From NCBI GenBank assembly GCA_029582265.1, contig CM055816.1, positions 9,425,877-9,489,876 on the forward strand: a stretch of DNA of 64,000 nucleotides, in the 5' to 3' direction. The notes under the pieces are model-generated. The model worked only from the letters and a program-made list of their open reading frames with translations. It ran no database searches and was not told where the DNA came from. Source of the stretch: Zoroaster sp. YZ-2022. Lineage: Eukaryota; Echinodermata; Asteroidea; Forcipulatida; Zoroasteridae. The translations under genes and the position numbers were made by a program. Each line of letters opens with the position of its first letter. Position 1 is the stretch's first letter. This document shows, piece by piece, positions 37,540-49,546 of this stretch.

Positions 37540-39090
37540 GTCTTGTAGAATCTATCCTAGTACGTTCCCGGGGTTTCAACCTTCTAAAACTTAATTTTTG
37601 GAACCAATGTTTATTGCTGCGATTAATCTAAAAGCATTTCCTGCTAATTAACAGATGAAGTAACAGTCTAATGGTAAGCACCCAGACATAGTACAGTCGA
37701 CCCTGGTGCAAACCTTGCAGTGAAATGACCCAATTTTTTTTCCATTTTAATTGGTTACGCAATCATGATTTATTTTAAGTAATTTAAAATTCAGCCCAAC
37801 AATCAAAAGGATTGGTAAGTGCAATCCAGGAGTTCCTGGGGTTTCGAAAGCTGGAGATCTGGGTTCGAAAACCCAGATGAACCAATCTATTCAATGTTAA
37901 GGGCCACAAGTTTGCACAAGGAATCCCAGCACTGGTCTGCCGTATTTCTATTCCATTTTAAGTGGTTTTCTGTCACGGTTTAGAATTAACTTAATTCTAA
38001 ATCGAATTAAATTCAGACCTTTAAATATCAAAAAAGGATTGTGAGCAATCAATTAGAATTCGAGTTTCGACAAAGAGCGACCAGTTCGAATCCTACTTGT
38101 CCCAATGTTATATTTCTTTTAATTAATTACGCAATCACGTTTTATTTATAAGTAGTATTAAAATTCATACACATATACTAAGAGGAATCGTGGCGCAAAT
38201 CCAGTGGTGCTGGGGTTCTCGGTGCAAGAGACCTGGCTGAAACCAGGGTGGCGACAGTGTTTCGTTTTGAATGATTACGCAATCACGTTTTACTTTGGCA
38301 GTATTAAATTCGCCATTTTCCAAGAGGATTGGTAGCGTAATCCGTGACTGCTGTGTTGCGGTCCAGGCGAACTGGGGTTCAAAACACTTTAGCGCCATTG
38401 CTTTAGTTTTAAATAATTACGCAATCACGTTTTATTTATAAGTAGTATTGAAATTCAACTGCACATACCAAGAAGGATTGGTATAATCTGTTGGCACTGT
38501 GTTGTGGTCCGGCGAACCGGGCCTGAAAGCACCGGGGTTCCCCCGGGAAACACTTTTTGGCGCCATTACTTTAGTTTTGTTAATTACGCAATCACGTTGT
38601 ATTTATAAGTGGTATTAAACCCAACTACACGAAACAAGAGGAATTTCATAATCCAGTGGTACTGCCTTGGGCACAGAGAACTGGGGTTCGAAACAAAGTG
38701 GCGACAATGTTTTTGCTTTGAACGATTACGCAATCACGTTTTATTTATCAGTAGTATTAAATTCGCCATTTACCAAGAGGATTGGGTAGCGTAATCGTGG
38801 TTGTTGTGTTGCGGTCCAGGCGAATTCGGGGTTTCAAACACTTTAGCGCTATTGCTTAGGGTTTTTAAAATAACGGCTAAATCACGTTTTATTTTAATAT
38901 ATTGAATTGAACTGCACATGGCCTAAGAGGAATCTTATGCAATCCAGTGGTGCTGGGTTTTGCAGGAGACCTTGGGGTTCGAAACCCAGGGCGACAATAT
39001 TTTAGTTTGAATGATTACGCAATTCAAGATTTATTTAAGTAGTTTTTTGAATTAACTCCAAATGCTCAACAGGATAATGGCGTCGTTAGT
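37540..39090 (+). repeat. Left arm: array of ~142 bp tRNA-like units
   Basis: About eight to nine units. Each has a spacer 'gattacgcaatcacgttt', then 'atttataagtagtatta', followed by a tRNA-like body: 'aagaggattggtagcgtaatcc' or 'gaggaatcgtggcgcaa', then a T-arm-like 'ggttcgaaacccag' and 'ggcgacaatgtt' or 'tagcgccatt'. The spacer recurs at 38,126, 38,274, 38,415, 38,583, 38,725, about 38,872 and 39,014. Two or more body types alternate (ending gcgacaatg versus agcgccatt). The T-arm sequence can pair perfectly (CTGGGTTCGAAACCCAG), but no unit folds into a convincing full tRNA with CCA-ready acceptor and anticodon stems. Confidence 0.75.
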
Positions 39091-39377
39091 CCACTGGTCT
39101 GTTAATTATAGTTCTAGGCTGGTGCCGTCCGGGTTCGAACTGCTCCTGGGAAACATAGAGACATGGCATGTTTGGCTGGTGGCAATGGGTTTGGGATCGC
39201 CATGTCTCTCCCCTGAAGGTTAGAGTGTGGAGGAAATGTACGACGGGGAGAAAAGGAGGGACTGGGAGGGTAGCGACCCAGAAGGGTGCTAAAGGTGATC
39301 ACCATGCTTTTGGGTGTCCCGACTTTGAGTCATCCTAATACCTGGTCGACACTGACTAACTTCTCCGACTTTTTTAC
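39070..39377 (+). repeat. Left arm: unique segment between tRNA-like array and AT tract
   Basis: Starts with a last tRNA-like body (aggataatggcg..gttagtccactggtctg..cgtccgggttcgaac). It runs through 'gccatgtctctcccctgaagg', 'gacggggagaaaaggaggga' and 'gagtcatcctaatacctgg' to 'cttttttacaatatat'. The same modules occur reversed at 44,295-44,640. Noncoding. Confidence 0.75.
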
Positions 39378-39405
39378 AATATATATATATATATATGTAT
39401 GTATT

Positions 39406-39500
<95 letters not shown>
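39378..39500. repeat. (AT)n microsatellite
   Basis: Long AT dinucleotide tract with a few GTATGT interruptions at its start. Its counterpart in the right arm is short (44,290-44,308). Confidence 0.97.
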
Positions 39501-39501
<1 letters not shown>

Positions 39502-39504
<3 letters not shown>

Positions 39505-42500
39505 CAATTTGTGGTAATTTGAGGGCCTATCTTTCCAACTTCTTTAAGAAAATCAATTATTTTATGAACAAAAATATAGTAAAATTTCAAAATTTTAAAC
39601 TTGTCCAAACAGGCTGTAACCTTTGGTGGCTGTATTCTGCAGACACATTGGTTCATTCTGTGTAATTTTGAAGCAAATCGGAATAAAAAAAAAATTCTTG
39701 AGGTAAAAAACGTCAATGCTTACCCCTTGTCGTTTTCCAAATTTGGCTCAAAAAATTACATTTTTCAAAATGATTTACTTGCTGGGAGAGACGTAACAGA
39801 GTGCCTAGAACACATTTGTGGTAATTTGAGTCGCCTATCTTTTCCCAACTTTTTAAGAAAATCAATATTTTATGAACAAATATAGTAAAAATTTCAAAAT
39901 TTTAAACTTGTCCCAAACAGGCTGTAACTTGGTGGCTGTATTCTGCAGACACATTGGTTCATTCTGTGTAATTTTGAAGCAAATGGAGAAAAAAAACTTC
40001 GAGGTGGAAAAAAACGACAATGCTTACCGTTTGTCGTTTTTTTTCCCAATTGTTCAAAAATGACATTTTCAAATAACTAATACTTGCTGGAGAGACGTAA
40101 CAGAGTGCTCAAACACATTTGTAATTGAGTCGGCCTATCTTCCAACTTTTTTAAGAAAATCAATATTTTTGAACAAATATAGGCAAAAATTTCAAATTTT
40201 TTAAATTGTTCCCAAACAGGCTGTAACTTGGTGGCTGTATTCTGCATTACATTGGGTTCATTCTGTAATTAGCTAAACTGAGATACCCATTTGAGGTGAA
40301 AACGACAATGCTTACCCCTGGTCGTTTTTTTCCAAATTCTGGCCTAAAAATGAAAAAATTTTCAAAATGATTAATACTTGCTGAGAGACGTAACAGAGTG
40401 CCTAGAACACATTTGTGGTAATTTGAGTCGCCCATCTTTTCCCAACTTTTTTAAGAAAATCAATATTTTTTATGAACAACAAGGTAAATTTCCCAAAACT
40501 TTATCCAACAGCTCAAAATTTGGTGGCTGTATTCTGCAGACACATTGGTTCATTCTGTGTACTTAGCGAATCGAGACAATTTTTTTCGAGGTGAAAAGCA
40601 GACAATGCTTACCCCCTTGTCGTTTTTTCCCAAAATTTGGGCCCTAAAACGACATTTTTTCAAATGATTACTACTCTTGGAGAGGACCGTAACAGAGTGC
40701 CTAGAACACATCAGGTAATTTGAGTCGCCTATCTTTCCAACTTTTTAAGAAAATTCAAATTTATGAAAAATAATGGATAAATTTACGAAATTTTATACTA
40801 GTCCAAGTTGAAATGTAACTCGGTGGTTGTATTCTGCAGACACAGTGCTCATTCTGTAAAATTTAAAGCGAATCGAGGACAATTTTTTTCGAGGTGGAAA
40901 AACGACAATGCTTACCCCTTTACGTTTTTTTCCCAAAATTTTGGCCTAAAATGACATTTTTTCAAATGACGCATACTTGCTGGAGACGAACAGAGTGCCT
41001 AGAACACATTTGTGGTAATTTTTAGTCGCTCATCTTTCCCAAACTTTTTAAGAAAATCAAAATTTTATGAACAACATAGTGTACCCTCAAAATTTTAAAC
41101 TTGTCCAAACAGGTTGTTAACTTGTGGGCTGTATTCTGCAGACACATTGGTTCATTCTGTTTGTAATTTTGAAGCAAATCGGAGAAAAAAATTTCGAGGT
41201 AAAAAAACGACAATGCTTTACCTTTGTCGTTTTTTTCCCAAAATTTGGCCTAAAAATTACATTTTTTTTCAAATAATTAATAGTTTCTGCTGAGAGACGT
41301 AACAGAGTGCCTAGAAATTGACATTTTGTGGTAATTTGAGTCGCCTATCTTTTTCCCAACTTTTTTAAGAAAAATCAATATTTTTATGAACAAATATAGG
41401 TAAAATTTCAAAAATTTTTAAACTTGTCCAAACAGGTTGGGAAACTTGGTGGCTGTACTTGCAGACACATTGGCTCACTCGTAATTTTGAAGCTAAATCG
41501 GAGACAATTTTAAATTCGAGGTGAAAAAACGACAACGTTTACCCCCGGTCGTTTTTTTCCCAAAATTTGGGCCCTAAAATGAAAATTTTCAAAATGATTA
41601 ATACTTGCTGAGGACGTAACAGAGTGCCCTAGAACACATTTGTGGTAATTTGAGTCGCCTATCTTCCAACTTTTTTAAGAAAATCAATATTTTATGAACA
41701 AATATAGGTAAAATTTCAAACTTGTCCAAACAGCCTGTAACTTGCGGCTGTATTCTGCAGACACATTGGTTCATTCTGTTTACTCTTGAAGCGAATCGGA
41801 TACTGAGGTGAAAAAGCGACAAGCTTACCCCTGTTCGTTTTTTTCCAAATTTGGTTTTAAAATGACATTTTTTCAAAATGATTAATACTTTCCTGAGAGA
41901 CGTAACAGAGTGCCTAGAAATACATTTGTGGTAATTTGAGGTCGCCTTTCCAACTTTTAAGAAAATCAATATTTTTAAAATGAAAAAATATGGATAACGA
42001 TGAAATTTTATACTAGTCCAAATAGGCTGTAACTCGGTGGTCAGACATTCTGCAGACACAGTGGGTTCATTCTTTAAAATTTGAAGCGAATCGGAGACAC
42101 TCTTGAGGTGAAAAAACGACAATGCTTACCCCTTGTCGTTTTTTCCACTTATCCAAAAATGAGCATTTTTTCCCAAAATGATTAATACTTGCTGGAGAGA
42201 CGTAACAGAGTGCCTAGAACACATTTGTGGTAATTTGAGTCATTTATCTTTTCCCAACTTTTTTTAAAGAAACTATTTTATGAACAAATATAGGTAAAAT
42301 TTCAAAATTTTAAACTTGTCCAAACAGGTTGTAACTTGGTGGCTGTATTCTGCAGACATATTGTCTATTCTGTTAATTTTGAAGCAAATCGGAAAAAAAA
42401 AATTTGAAAAGGTAAAAAAAACGTCAATGCTTACCCCTTGTCGCCTTTTCCAAATTTTAACCTAAAAAATTACATTTTTCAAAATGATTACTGTTTGGAG

Positions 42501-43214
42501 AGACGTAACAGAGTGCCAGAACACATTTGTGGTTTGAGTCGCTCATCTTTCCAACTTTTTAAAACAATATTTTACGAACAACATAGGTAAAAATTTCGGG
42601 GCTCTTAAACTTCGTTCCCAAACAGGTTGTGGGTTTCGCGGTTATTCTGCAGACACACCATTTCTGTGTACTCACAAAATCGGAGAAAAAAAAAATTGAG
42701 GTGAAAACGACAATGCCACTGCCTGTCGTTTTTTTTTCCAGTTCTGCTTCAGGACGACATTTTTCGCACACACTGAGACAATGCCCAAAAACCCATTTGT
42801 ATTTGGGGTTTATCTTTCCAACTTTTTAAAGAAATCAAAATTTTATGAATGAAATACAGGCAAAATTTCGCACTTGAACTAACCAGCCCAGGTTGTGGTC
42901 TCAGGCTGCATTCTGGCACATTGGTTCATTCCAGGTACCTCAGCCAAATCGACAATTTATCTTCGAGGGAAAAATAATGTTATCTCGAAAGTCAGTTTTT
43001 TCCCAAAATTTGGGCCCTAAATGAAAAATTTTAAAATGACAATTGCTGGAGATGCAACAGAGTGCCTAGAAATACATTTCAGGTAATTCTTGAGTCGCCT
43101 ATCTTTCCCAAACTTTTTAAGAAAATCAATATTTTTATGAACAAATATAGGTAAAATTTCTAAATTTTAAACTTGTCCAAACAGGCTGTAAACTTGGTGG
43201 CTGTACTCTACCAT
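39502..43214 (+). repeat. 297 bp satellite array, plus orientation (about 12.5 units)
   Basis: Each unit contains 'gagagacgtaacagagtgcc', 'tagaacacatttgtggtaat', 'ccaactttttaagaaaatca', 'aaacttgtccaaacaggctg', 'ggctgtattctgcagacaca' and 'tgcttaccccttgtcgtttt'. The 'gacgtaacagagtg' landmark lies at about 39,791, 40,094, 40,388, 40,686, 40,985, 41,297, 41,613, 41,899, 42,199, 42,501, 42,770 and 43,052, a mean spacing near 297. Most units are subfamily A (acttgtcc..aacttggtgg); those ending near 40,830 and 42,050 are subfamily B (actagtcc..aactcggtgg). Reading frames through it, including a 174-codon one on the minus strand at 41,598-42,122, are by-products of the repeat. Confidence 0.92.
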
Positions 43215-44245
43215 ATTTTCCATAAAATATTGATTTTCTTTTAAAAAGTTGGAAAGATATGACTCAAATTACCAAATGTGTTCTAGGCACCTGTTACGTC
43301 TCTCCAGCAAGTATTAACTAATTTAGAAAATGTAAAAAATTTTAGGGCTAAATTTGGAAAAAAAACTAAGGGTAAGTATCGTCGTTTTTTCACCCTCGAA
43401 AAAAAAATTGTCTCCGGATTCGCTTCAAATTTACACAGAATGGGAACCCAAATGCGTCTGCAGAATACAGCCACCGAGTTACAGCCCATTTGGACTAGGG
43501 TTTAAAAATTTGCAATTTTACCCATATTTTTTCATAAAATATTGATTTTCTTAAAAAGTTGAAAGATAAGGACCTAAATTACGGAAAAATGGGTTCTAGG
43601 CACTCTATTAAGTCTCTCTCCAGCAAGTATCAAGCATTTTGAAAATGTCATTTTTAGGTTAAATTTGGAAAACGACAAGGGGTAAGCATTGTCGTTTTTT
43701 CACCTCAAGGAAATGTTTTTCCGATTCGCTTCAGTTCTACACAGAATGAACCAATATGTCTGCAGAATACAGCCAAACCGAGTTACAGCTTCATTTGACT
43801 AGTTTAAAATTTGGTAATTTTACCTATTTTTCATAAAATATTGATTTCTTAAAAAGTTGAAAGATAGGCGCGACTCAAATTACGAAAAATGGGTTCTAGG
43901 CACTCTATTAAGTCTCTCCAGCAAGTATCAAGCATTTTGAAAAAATGTCATTTTTAGGTTAAATTTGGAAAACGACAAGGGTAAGCATATTGTCGTTTTT
44001 TTCAATTGAAAATGTTTTTCCGATTTCGCTCAAATACACAGAATGAACCAATGTCTGCAGAATACAGCCAATGAGTTATGTTTCAAATTTGGACTAGTTT
44101 AAAATTTCGTAATTTTACCCATATTTTTTCATAAAATATAGATTGTTTTTAAAAGTTGGAAAGATAGGCGACTCAAATTACGAAAAATGGGTTCTAGGCA
44201 CTCTGTTACGTCTCTCCAGCAAATATCAAGCATTTTGCAAAAAAA
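43215..44245 (-). repeat. 297 bp satellite array, minus orientation (about 3.4 units)
   Basis: The same satellite is inverted, with the complementary landmark (gttacgtctctccagc or attaagtctctccagc) at about 43,300, 43,604, 43,907 and 44,205. All full units are of subfamily B: complement of 'actagtccaaatgggctgtaa' (given in parts: actagtcc, aaatgggctgtaac, tcggtgg) and 'gggttctagg' in place of the A-type 'acacatttgtgg'. The switch of strand occurs within a unit at about 43,212-43,216. Confidence 0.88.
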
Positions 44246-44289
44246 TTGAGATCTGCACTCTCTCTCAAAAAATATAATAACATAAATTA

Positions 44290-44640
44290 TTGTATATATA
44301 TATATTGTAAAAAAGTCCGGAGAGTTAGTCAGAGTGTCGACCAGGTATTAGGATGACTCAAAGTCCGGGACACCCCGGCATGGTGGTGATCACCTTAGCA
44401 ATTTTTCTGGGAGGTCGCTACCCTCCCGGTCCCTCCTTTTCTCCCCGTCCGTACATTTCTTTCCACGCTCCAACCTTCAGGGAGAGACATGGCGGTCCCT
44501 GCTTGTATTGCCGCAGCCACAAAGCAGCCGCTATGTCTCTCGTGTTTCAGGAGCAGGACTGAACCCGGACGTACCAGCCTGGGAACTGCTGCAATTGACA
44601 GACCAGGGACTAACGCAGGTTTGCGCCATTTATCCTGTTG
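44290..44640 (-). repeat. Right arm: unique segment, inverted
   Basis: Reverse complement of 39,070-39,377 by modules: 'attgtaaaaaagtccgg', 'gtcgaccaggtattaggatg', 'ggtgatcacc', 'tccctccttttctccccgtc', 'ccttcagggagagacatggc', 'cccggacgtaccagcctgg' and 'cgccatttatcctgttgg'. Differences from the left arm include real-looking substitutions near 44,480-44,530 as well as single-base indels. Confidence 0.8.
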
Positions 44641-46600
44641 GTATTTGGAGTTGAATTTAAACTACTTAAATAAATCTTGATTGCAAAATCATTCAAACTA
44701 AAACATTGTGGCCACTGGGGTTTCGAACCCAGGTCTCCTGCACCGGGAAAACCCAGCGCACCACTGATTGGTGCCAAGATTCCTCTGATATGTGCAGTTC
44801 AATTCAATACTACTTATAACAAACGTGATTGCGTAATTATTTAAACTGAAAGCAATGGCGCTAAAGTGTTTAACCCGGTCTGCCTTTGGACCGTAGCACA
44901 GCGGTCGCTAGATTGAGCTACCAATCCTCTTGGTAAATGACGAATTTAATATCACTGATAAATAAAATGATTGCGTAATCATTCAAAACGAAAACATTGT
45001 TGGTACTTGGTTTCGAACTCCAGTTGTCCTGTACCGAAACCCAGTAACACCTTTGGATTGCGCTATGATTGCTCTGAAAGTGAAGGAATTCAATACTACT
45101 TATAAATAAAACGTGATTGCGTAATTATTTAATACTAAAATAATGGCGCCAAAGTACTTCTGAACCCGGTGCTTTTTCGAACCTGGTCTGTCGAATCCGC
45201 AACACAGTACCAACAGATTGCGCCACTAATCCTCCTGTTTAAATGGCGCTGAATTTAATACTACTTATAAATAAACGTGATTGTGTAATCATTCAAAACG
45301 ATAACACTGTGGCCATTGCTTCTGGAACCCAGGTCTCTGCACCGAAACCCAGTACTGGACTGCGCCACGATCTCTCTTGGTATATAAAAGGAATTAATAC
45401 TACTTATAAATAAAATGTGAATTGCGTAATTAATTAAAAATATAACATTGGGCCCAAAAGAGAATCGAACTCGGTCGTTTGGCATTGAAATCAATACTAA
45501 TGGATTGCCCCACCAACTTTTTTTGATATTTTAAAGGTTTGAATTTTAAATTGATTTAGAGTTGAATTTAATTCTAAACCGTGACAGCAAAACCACTTAA
45601 AATGGAAAAATGCGGCAGACCAGTGTTGATTCAGTTTGTCCCAAACTTTATGCCTTTTAACATTAGACCGTTGGTTATCTGCCATGGAATGTGAATGATT
45701 GGAGATTTATTGCCAGCAACAAGCATTGGTCAAAATAAAACACAAGAACTTTCTAATAGGGGGTTCGAACCGCTGACGTACCAGCTTCAGAAATGTACCT
45801 TCAGTGTACTACCGGCTTGCACCAACTATCCTGTTTGTATCTGAGGTTGAATTTAAAACTACTTAGTTAAATCTTATCATAATCATTCAAAAACTAAACA
45901 ATTGTTGCCACTGTGTTTCGATCCCAGTCTCCTGCACCGAAACCCAGTACTCACTGGATTGCGCTGCCAAGATTCCTCTTGGTACATGTAATTGAATTTA
46001 ATACTGCAATAAAAACAGGATTGCGTAATTATTTGTACCAAAGAAATGGCGCGACTGGGTTTCGAACCCGTCTTTTTTAACCTGGTTCGCCTGACCGCAG
46101 TAGATTGCGCCACCAGTAGATTGCGCTACGCAGTAGATTGCGCCACGCAGTAGATTGTTACGCAGTAGATTGCGCCACCAATCCCTGGGTAAATGGTGAG
46201 AAGTTAATACGGTTTATAAATAAAATGTGATTGCTTAATTTTTTTTTTTTTTTAATATATCAAACTAGGGTACTAACGGCTTGCGCCACCTATGTTGTTG
46301 GAATCTGGTGTTGTATTTTTAAAATTACTTAAATAAATCGTATCAGTAACCATTGAAAATTAAAGTAAAGGTCATGACACTATAAACTAGAGTCATTGTA
46401 CCAAGGTCTTTGCGCCCAACCATTAAACTGTTGTTTATCTTATATTTAATTAGGAATGATTGAGGATTCAATGACAACAACCATTGGTCAAACAAATAAA
46501 AATAAAAAAGGTCACGAGCAGACCTATAAAAGTGGAACTGTTTATGATTGATCAAAAACCAGTGCACTAGTGACTTACGCGACCGATCTTGTGCGGTGCC
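44640..46600 (-). repeat. Right arm: array of tRNA-like units, inverted
   Basis: On the minus strand the same ~142 bp units appear, with 'acgtgattgcgtaat', 'gtttcgaacccag', 'cctgcaccgaaacccag', 'ggattgcgccac' and 'aagattcctcttgg' as the complementary landmarks. Unit order mirrors the left arm: the unusual unit at 45,540-45,670 (accgtgacagcaaaaccactt) matches 37,940-38,030 reversed, and 45,690-45,780 matches 37,560-37,640. Outside 45,800 there are further units with no clear left-arm partner, including a second copy of the 'aaccattggtcaaa' type at 46,400-46,580. Confidence 0.72.
46098..46180 (-). repeat. ~18 bp minisatellite inside one tRNA-like unit
   Basis: Five copies of 'cgcagtagattgcgccac' variants. 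On the minus strand this is the A-box-like part of the tRNA-like body (tggcgcaatctactgcg) repeated head to tail. Confidence 0.8.
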
Positions 46601-49326
46601 CCAAATTTTAATATATTGAAATTTATGAATGGTAATTACCGCAAAGAAAGAAAACGGAGGTCCACAAAGAACAAACTGCGAGACTGAACGATGCTCTTTC
46701 ACCCTGCAGTTGAAAAACCCCAACATGCTATCAATTGAGCTGAATCACTCCACATGTGCAACGTTATGTGTCGAAATCCGCGTAAATACTATCATAAAAA
46801 CTTCCTTATTAACTAATGTAATTAACTTAAATGAGTCTTCGCTCCAGGCAACATTTGATTTAGATAGATTTGCATAAGGGCCTTTCTTCGATTATAAATA
46901 TGATAATTGTTTTGAGAACAAATAATCAATAATAACTATCCCGAGTCTCAATTTTTGTAAAATAGTAAAACGATTTACCATTGTTACCTGCTATCTCTTG
47001 TCTGTGTTTTTTAAAGAATAATATGTCAAAACATATTCAATAATTATCTGATTTGTTTCAAAATAACCATACCACAGTATTCATTGGACACGCTATTTAA
47101 TATGGACGGTTCCGGTGAAGTTTTCCGTGAATTTCCCAAACCAGCGTGATTGTGACACAGGCCGTGCTGTCAAACACAGCAGAGTGTCCCACTAGGACGG
47201 CACTCTCAGGATATCTCCTGCATAATAGGCCTACCTTCGAACCACAATATCTGGAAGTTAGATTTGTCATCGGGAGGTTGAGTAGGGACCTTTGGGGTTT
47301 TAAAATGAAGGCACGGGTGATGAAGGCTTCAGGTGGGGCGGTGGCGGTGTTTGGCATGTTTTATATGAGCAGAATGTTGTTTCTTTTTTCATTTTAATAG
47401 GATGGGAAAACCAATTCATCTATTTCCATTCAGCTTAATTGTCGATCGGGGGGGAAAGGGTAGGGATTCAGGACAACAAGCAACTCATATTCGTCTCGTG
47501 GTGCTGGTCAAGCCCTTTTTTGGTTTATACACCTGATTGTAATTGTGAAAACCGTAAGACGATGGAGGAAGTTGGGAAAACGGGATAGGAGATCTATCGC
47601 TAGTGGTCAACAGCGCTGTGAGTTCCCAAATTATCAAATTTGCTTTGAATACATTCGGTTGATGTGGACTCGACATGACAGAGTAAATTCTTCATTTTCC
47701 CGGGTTATGTCGTTATTCTTCCCATTCTAAAATTATTATACGAATGTATATACATCTGTACTTCACGATCAAGAAGTCAAGGGAAATATGTACAGAAACC
47801 AACGTATAAATTTTGCAGATAATTTCATTGTGTTTTTTAACGAGAAAATAGTGAAACGCATTAAGAATTTTTCTTTAAAAGTCCCTATATGCAACTTCGT
47901 GTACAATCTTTTGAAAATTTAATGAATTATTCTTCAAACTATGGGAAGCATCCAAATCAACTTGATGCCATTTTTTTTCTACCACCGGAAATGATGTTTT
48001 TTCGAGGTATTTTCGAACTAAAACGCAGACGACGAACGAATATTAACGAAAAGCCTACACCTTTTTCCCCCAAATTGACGCACCACGCATTTCGGAATCC
48101 TTCCTGTTACCACTGTGCAATAGGGATTCTCAATTGGTGTTTAACCGCAGCCGACACTGCCATGTGTCACTTCTTCGCGCTATATCCGAAATCACACACA
48201 GTCACTTCGTGCTGTATCCGAAAACCACACAGTGCGGTGCGCTGTGCACATAAGCCTTGGTCATCACCATCATCACCCGTCCATATCACCATCCGTAATC
48301 ATCAACATCATTATACCCATCTCCCCAATGATGTATAAACATATATTTTGAAATGATTTGTTCCAATGATCATTCTCCTTTTTATGTAATATCATGAATT
48401 GTGTTAATAAACTACTACAATTGTTGTTTAATAGTTGTTTCACAAAAAGGGAAATGTTTTTTAACTCAACGTATTACAATAAAAAATGTAGTTGAAATAA
48501 AACTATTAACTGGAGATACATCGTTTTACAAATATGTAACGGAATTAAAATCATTAACTGAAGATACATCGGTTACCGCAACAAATGTAGTGTATAAAAA
48601 ACCTATAACTTACATCGCCATAACACTGTATAATGGAAATTAAATGTAACTTGAGATACACCGTTTTGCCATAAAAGTATTAGAAATAAGGATTTGGTTA
48701 AATATTCAGCAAAAGAATGGGTGCATGAAATTTTCATATTACAAAACGATCCAAGGATTTGTACCAAAAAATTTGCAGGAATGTAGACTAAAATGATTCC
48801 ATGTTCATGCTTTTATCTAAATTCCCAACAGAGTCAATTGTCCAAAAAGGCAGCACGTGTTCAAACTTTTAAACCTCAATTTTTCAAAATGTTGGCTGAG
48901 TTAGGCTGTTTTGCCATATATGGCCCGGAATTCGGTCGGCCACTTTTTCCCAAATTTTACAAGAAAGGATATCGTTTCATAGCCCAAAAATAATAATAAC
49001 AAATATGGATTTAAGATTGGCTTTTTCAAAGATGGTTTAAGATGTTTTTTATATGATTTTAAGATGGTTGAGAGCGCACCTCTATCCCAATTGGGAAACT
49101 TTATAAAAGTAGTTCACTTTCTCAAAAGGAATCCTACCAACCCCATCTTAAAAAGAGAAAATAGACTTGCCCTGGAAAGCATGCTCATCAGCGGCATAGC
49201 CACGGGTATCGTGCCCTTACAAATTTTCCAGTGCTCCATGTTTGGTCCCCTACAAAAATCCCTGATAGGTGCCCCAAACCCATAAATCCATACCCCTGGC
49301 CCCCCCACTGATAAGCAATGCTCCAT
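46601..49326. other. Unassigned DNA
   Basis: No supported gene. An open frame of 149 codons at 47,889-48,338 (plus) has no recognisable motif and ends in a CAT/CAC-rich microsatellite (48,255-48,320). A weak tandem repeat with 'attaactg.agatacatcg' units lies at about 48,500-48,680. Confidence 0.4.
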
Positions 49327-49546
49327 GGCGGGATCCAGAACATTTTTTAGGGGGGCTGAGAATCAAAAACAATTATTTTCAGTATTACAAAAAATTACAA
49401 TGAACAATTGCTGAGAGAAAACAAAGCACACTGTGGGAATGGGAGTGTGGGGCGTCTTCCCCTCCCCCTCTCTTTTTCTCCCTTTAAAAAAAAAAAAAAA
49501 AAACGATTTTAGGGGGCTACAGCCCCTGAATTTCCCTGGATCCGCC
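49327..49546. mobile_element. MITE with GGCGGATCCAG termini (copy 1)
   Basis: Left end GGCGGGATCCAG and right end CTGGATCCGCC. It contains 'aacattttttaggggggctgag', 'gggaatgggagtgtgg', CT-rich sequence, an A tract and 'cgattttagggggctacagcc'. The same element occurs at 52,504. Confidence 0.65.

Noticed and set aside
41598..42122. 174-codon minus-strand frame
   Set aside because: It lies wholly inside the 297 bp satellite; its apparent repeats are the satellite units, with no start context or conserved frame between units.
39502..44245. CRISPR-like array
   Set aside because: The whole ~297 bp unit repeats with no short-repeat/unique-spacer pattern, and the surroundings are animal DNA.
37540..46600. 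Cluster of functional tRNA genes
   Set aside because: The T-arm sequence is good, but acceptor and anticodon arms do not pair convincingly and units vary in length, so they are called tRNA-like only.
47889..48338. 149-codon plus-strand frame
   Set aside because: No motif, no splice or promoter support, and it ends in a CAT/CAC microsatellite; length is within chance for this amount of sequence. Weakly possible as a lineage-specific gene.
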